Assembly: GCF_029382255.1 (NCBI RefSeq)
Contig: NZ_JARLLG010000014.1
Location: 1-64,000 of the forward strand
Direction: 5' to 3'
Source: Isoptericola croceus
GTDB lineage: Bacteria > Actinomycetota > Actinomycetes > Actinomycetales > Cellulomonadaceae
DNA length: 64,000 nt
A model generated the notes under the pieces. That model searched no databases and was not told the DNA's origin. It worked only from the letters and a program-made list of their open reading frames with translations. The translations under genes and the position numbers were made by a program. Shown in pieces: positions 60,698 to 64,000 of the stretch; within the stretch, counting starts at the first letter, position 1; every line of letters starts with the position of its first letter.

Positions 60698-61798
60698 ATG
60701 ACGAAGCCACGCACGATGGGTGTCGAGGAGGAGTTCCTCCTGGTGGGTCGGGACGGGTCACCGGTGGCGAAGGCACAGGCGGCGCTCGAGGCGTCGGGCT
60801 ACGACGACCACGACGGCGGCACCGGCGCCCTGGAGCCTGAGTTCATGGAGGAGCAGCTCGAGACCGCCACCCACCCCCGCACGTCCCTCACGGATCTCGC
60901 CGCGGAGATCCGGGCCGGACGCGCCCGCGCCCAGGGCGCCGCGGACCACGTGGACGCCCAGGTCGTCGCGCTGGCCACGTCTCCCGCGACGTTCACCGGC
61001 ACCACCGTCTCGCGGGTGCGGTACCAGGAGGCACGGCGCGTCTTCGGCATGACGGCTCGCGAACAGCTCACCTGCGGATGTCACGTGCACGTCGCGGTCC
61101 ACGACGACGCGGAGGGCGTCGCCGTGATCGACCGGATCGGCCCGTGGCTCGCCACGGTGCTGGCGCTGAGCGCCAACTCACCGTTCTGGCAGGGCGAGGA
61201 CACCGACTACGCGAGCTACCGCTCGCAGGTCTGGACACGATGGCCGACCGCGGGTCCGACCCGCCGGTTCCGCACGCCCGAGGCCTACCACGCGGCGGTC
61301 GAGGCGCTCGTGGCGACCGACACGATCCTCGACCAGAACATGGTGTTCTTCGACGCCCGCCTCTCCCCGAGGTACCCGACCGTCGAGGTCCGCGTGATGG
61401 ACGTCTGTCTCGACCCGGACACCACCACACTGGTCGCCGCCCTGGTCCGGGGCCTCGTCGAGACCGCCGCCCGCGAGGCGGCCGACAACGGGAGGGCGGA
61501 GGACACCGACCCCGAGCTGCTGCGGACGGCGGCCTGGCGAGCGGGACGCTCCGGCCTCGCGGGAGACCTCGTCTCGCCGCTCACCTGGCGGCCGGCGCCC
61601 GCGCACGACGTCGTCGGGCAGCTCGTGACGCACGTGCGGGACGCGCTCGTGGACTCCGGCGACCTGGAGGTCGTGACCGACCTGCTCGGCCGGTTGTGGT
61701 CGACCGGCGGCGGTGCCGCCCAGCAGCGGGCCTGGTTCGCCGAGTCCGGCGACCTCCGCCGGGTCGTGGAACGCGCGGTCGAGGTCACCCACTCCTGA
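60698..61798 (+). CDS. ybdK: carboxylate-amine ligase YbdK (glutamate-cysteine ligase 2 family)
   Basis: 366 residues. MGVEEEFLLVG start, EFMEEQLETATHP, TCGCHVHVAV, NSPFWQGEDTDYASYRSQVW and PTVEVRVMDVC are all typical of GCS2. In vitro, family members make gamma-glutamylcysteine weakly; in actinobacteria EgtA-related forms serve ergothioneine, but the shorter length here is that of YbdK. Actual substrate uncertain. Confidence 0.9.
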   Translation: MTKPRTMGVEEEFLLVGRDGSPVAKAQAALEASGYDDHDGGTGALEPEFMEEQLETATHPRTSLTDLAAEIRAGRARAQGAADHVDAQVVALATSPATFTGTTVSRVRYQEARRVFGMTAREQLTCGCHVHVAVHDDAEGVAVIDRIGPWLATVLALSANSPFWQGEDTDYASYRSQVWTRWPTAGPTRRFRTPEAYHAAVEALVATDTILDQNMVFFDARLSPRYPTVEVRVMDVCLDPDTTTLVAALVRGLVETAAREAADNGRAEDTDPELLRTAAWRAGRSGLAGDLVSPLTWRPAPAHDVVGQLVTHVRDALVDSGDLEVVTDLLGRLWSTGGGAAQQRAWFAESGDLRRVVERAVEVTHS

Positions 61799-61805
61799 GG
61801 ACGCG

Positions 61806-63692
61806 TCAGTCGCGCGCCAGCGCCGCCAGCGCGTCGCGCACCGAGTCCTCCGCCCGCAGCCGCTGCGCCGTGACGATCTGGTCCCGGCTGGCGTGGTCGA
61901 GGAACTCGACCGGCAGGCCGCGGTGCACGAACGGGGTGCGCACGCCCTGCTCTGCCGCGCGCTGGGCGAGCATCGCCCCGACGCCGCCGTCGACCACGCC
62001 GTCCTCGATCGTGACCACCAGGTCGTGCTCGCCGGTCATCTTGACGAGGCGCTCGGGCACGGGCAGGACCCACGTCGGGGACACGACGTCGACCTCGAGG
62101 CCGTGCACCGCCAGCGACTCCCCGGCGGCCAGCGCCGAGGCGACCATCGAGCCGACACCGACGACCAGCACCTTGCTCCGCGCCGGGGCGGCGGCCGGCG
62201 TGTGCCGGGCCACCACGTCGACGCCCTCGAGCTCCTCGACCGCCTCGATCGGGTCGCCGAGCGCACCCTTCGGGTACCGCACGACGGTCGGGGCGTCGTC
62301 GACGTCGACAGCGGTGCGCAGCGCCGAGCGGAGCGTCGCCTCGTCGCGCGGCGCGGCCAGCCGCAGCCCCGGCACGATGCGCAGCATCGCCATGTCCCAC
62401 ATGCCGTTGTGGCTCGCGCCGTCCTCGCCGGTGATGCCCGCGCGGTCGAGGACGAACGTCACGCCGGCGGAGTGCAGGGCGACGTCCATGAGGACCTGGT
62501 CGAACGCACGGTTGAGGAACGTCGCGTAGACGGCGACCACGGGGTGCAGCCCGGCGAACGCCATGCCGGCCGCGGAGGTGACGGCGTGCTGCTCGGCGAT
62601 GCCGACGTCGAACGTCCGCCCGGGGAACTCGTCCGCGAAGGGCGCCAGACCCACGGGGTGGAGCATCGCGGCGGTGAGGCAGACGACGTCGGGGCGGCGC
62701 CGGCCGATCTCGACGATCTCGTCGGCGAAGACCTGGGTCCAGCCGAAGCGCGACGGCGCGACCGGCAGGCCGGTCTCCGGGTGGATCTTGCCGACGGCGT
62801 GGAACCGGTCGGCGACGTCCTCCTCGGCCGGGGTGTAGCCACGCCCCTTCTCGGTGATGACGTGCACGATCACCGGGCCGCCGAAGGCCTTGGCACGGCG
62901 CAGCGCGGCCTCCGTCGCCGCGGTGTCGTGACCGTCGACGGGACCGATGTACTTCAGGCCGAGGTCCTCGAACATGCCCTGGGGGGCGACGACGTCCTTG
63001 AGGCCCTTCTTCAGGCCGTGCAGCCACTCGTAGGCGAACCGTCCCGGCGCTCCCGTGCGGTGCAGGGTGCGCTTGCCCCAGCCGAGGAACGCCTCGTAGC
63101 CGCGGGTGACCCGCAGCGTGTCCAGGTGGTTGGCCACGCCCCCGATGGTCGGCGAGTAGGAGCGACCGTTGTCGTTCACGACGATGACGAGCCGGCGGTC
63201 GGCGTCGGCGGCGATGTTGTTGATCGCCTCCCACGCCATGCCGCCCGTGAGCGCTCCGTCACCGATGACGGCCACGACGTGGCGGTCGTCCCGGCGGGTG
63301 ACCGTGTTGGCCTTCGCGATCCCGTCGGCCCAGGACAGCGCGGTCGAGGCGTGCGAGTTCTCCACGACATCGTGGTCGGACTCGGCGCGGCTCGGGTAGC
63401 CGGACAGCCCGTCGCGCTTGCGCAGCGCGGAGAAGTCCTGGCGACCGGTCAGGAGCTTGTGCACGTAGGACTGGTGGCCCGTGTCGAAGACGAACGTATC
63501 CCTCGGCGAGGCGAAGGCGCGGTGCATCGCGATCGTGAGCTCGACCACCCCGAGGTTCGGGCCCAGGTGACCGCCCGTGCGTGAGACGTTCTCGACGAGG
63601 AAGTCGCGGATCTCGGCCGCGAGCTGCCGGGTCTGTGCCGGGGTCAGGCGCCGCACGTCCGCGGGTGACTCGATCGTGCTCAGCAGCCCCAT
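61806..63692 (-). CDS. dxs: 1-deoxy-D-xylulose-5-phosphate synthase
   Basis: 628 residues from ATG 63692 (GGGAGGAA before it). TPP enzyme: [28 protein letters not shown]/Mg motif [13 protein letters not shown]...NDN, and GIAEQHAVT with the catalytic Glu. Condenses pyruvate and glyceraldehyde 3-phosphate, first step of MEP isoprenoid synthesis. Divergent from the GuaB-like gene across 82 bp. Confidence 0.97.
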   Translation of the reverse strand: MGLLSTIESPADVRRLTPAQTRQLAAEIRDFLVENVSRTGGHLGPNLGVVELTIAMHRAFASPRDTFVFDTGHQSYVHKLLTGRQDFSALRKRDGLSGYPSRAESDHDVVENSHASTALSWADGIAKANTVTRRDDRHVVAVIGDGALTGGMAWEAINNIAADADRRLVIVVNDNGRSYSPTIGGVANHLDTLRVTRGYEAFLGWGKRTLHRTGAPGRFAYEWLHGLKKGLKDVVAPQGMFEDLGLKYIGPVDGHDTAATEAALRRAKAFGGPVIVHVITEKGRGYTPAEEDVADRFHAVGKIHPETGLPVAPSRFGWTQVFADEIVEIGRRRPDVVCLTAAMLHPVGLAPFADEFPGRTFDVGIAEQHAVTSAAGMAFAGLHPVVAVYATFLNRAFDQVLMDVALHSAGVTFVLDRAGITGEDGASHNGMWDMAMLRIVPGLRLAAPRDEATLRSALRTAVDVDDAPTVVRYPKGALGDPIEAVEELEGVDVVARHTPAAAPARSKVLVVGVGSMVASALAAGESLAVHGLEVDVVSPTWVLPVPERLVKMTGEHDLVVTIEDGVVDGGVGAMLAQRAAEQGVRTPFVHRGLPVEFLDHASRDQIVTAQRLRAEDSVRDALAALARD

Positions 63693-63762
63693 GCGTTCCT
63701 CCCACTGGTCATCGGACAACTCTAAGCGCTGTTCGTGACGGCACTGTGCAGGTGCTGGGCGG

Positions 63763-64000
<238 letters not shown>

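Overview
The window is chromosomal DNA of a high-GC Gram-positive actinobacterium, most likely order Micrococcales (Cellulomonadaceae, Promicromonosporaceae or Sanguibacteraceae type; I cannot place it closer). The signs are very high G/C at third codon positions, many GTG starts and overlapping stop/start codons, and the linked genes DUF3000 - RNase D/HRDC - thiolase - FadB-like - DXS, ZapE next to a TreZ-like gene, and FHA/Ser-Thr-kinase genes around an FtsK-type secretion ATPase.

Region 1 (1-22,405, all minus strand) is one long cluster. In transcription order it encodes a DUF58 protein, a TgpA-type transglutaminase-fold membrane protein, a 2012-aa surface protein with Ig-like and fibronectin III modules, a possible 40-aa protein, an RDD/FHA membrane protein, a PP2C phosphatase, an FHA/zinc-ribbon protein, a Ser/Thr kinase, an EssC/EccC-like triple-ATPase with an FHA domain, a WXG100-like protein, a second small helical protein, and a large putative substrate that runs off the left edge. 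It reads as a type VII (ESX/Ess)-like secretion system wired to Ser/Thr phosphorylation.

Region 2 (22,552-26,409) holds tRNA-Val(CAC), a folate-type operon (PabB-like, DHFR-like reductase, class IV aminotransferase), tRNA-Gly/Cys/Val, a DUF2277 gene, and a second tRNA-Gly/Val pair that looks like a duplication of the first, promoter included.

Region 3 (26,391-41,117) is a 14.7-kb genomic island in the second tRNA-Val gene. Its 19-bp target repeat comes from the tRNA 3' end, and the tRNA's own terminator now lies on the far side of the island. It carries IS1249-like, ISL3 and IS3 elements, an ISAs1 remnant, an excisionase-like HTH protein without an integrase, a lower-GC three-gene cassette (29,680-32,867) with two HEPN-like proteins around a proteasome/Ntn-fold-like protein, and a block of two paralogous flavin monooxygenases, an alpha/beta hydrolase and a LuxR/TPR regulator. 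The cassette is the best candidate here for an undescribed, possibly anti-phage, system.

Region 4 (41,121-64,000) is conserved chromosome: an anchored HNH nuclease, a TreZ-like protein that has lost the GH13 catalytic motifs, ZapE, a RibD/DHFR-like reductase, a pair of ATP-grasp ligases with an Asp/Glu racemase (probable peptidoglycan cross-bridge genes) downstream of 6-phosphogluconate dehydrogenase, DUF3000 and RNase D, FadA/FadB-like beta-oxidation genes, PPOX flavoprotein, HAD, DUF4287, SGNH, YbdK-type ligase, DXS, and the start of a GuaB-like gene.

Across regions 2-4 at least thirteen genes start 6 or 7 nt after a TANNNT hexamer with no ribosome-binding site, which suggests widespread leaderless transcription.
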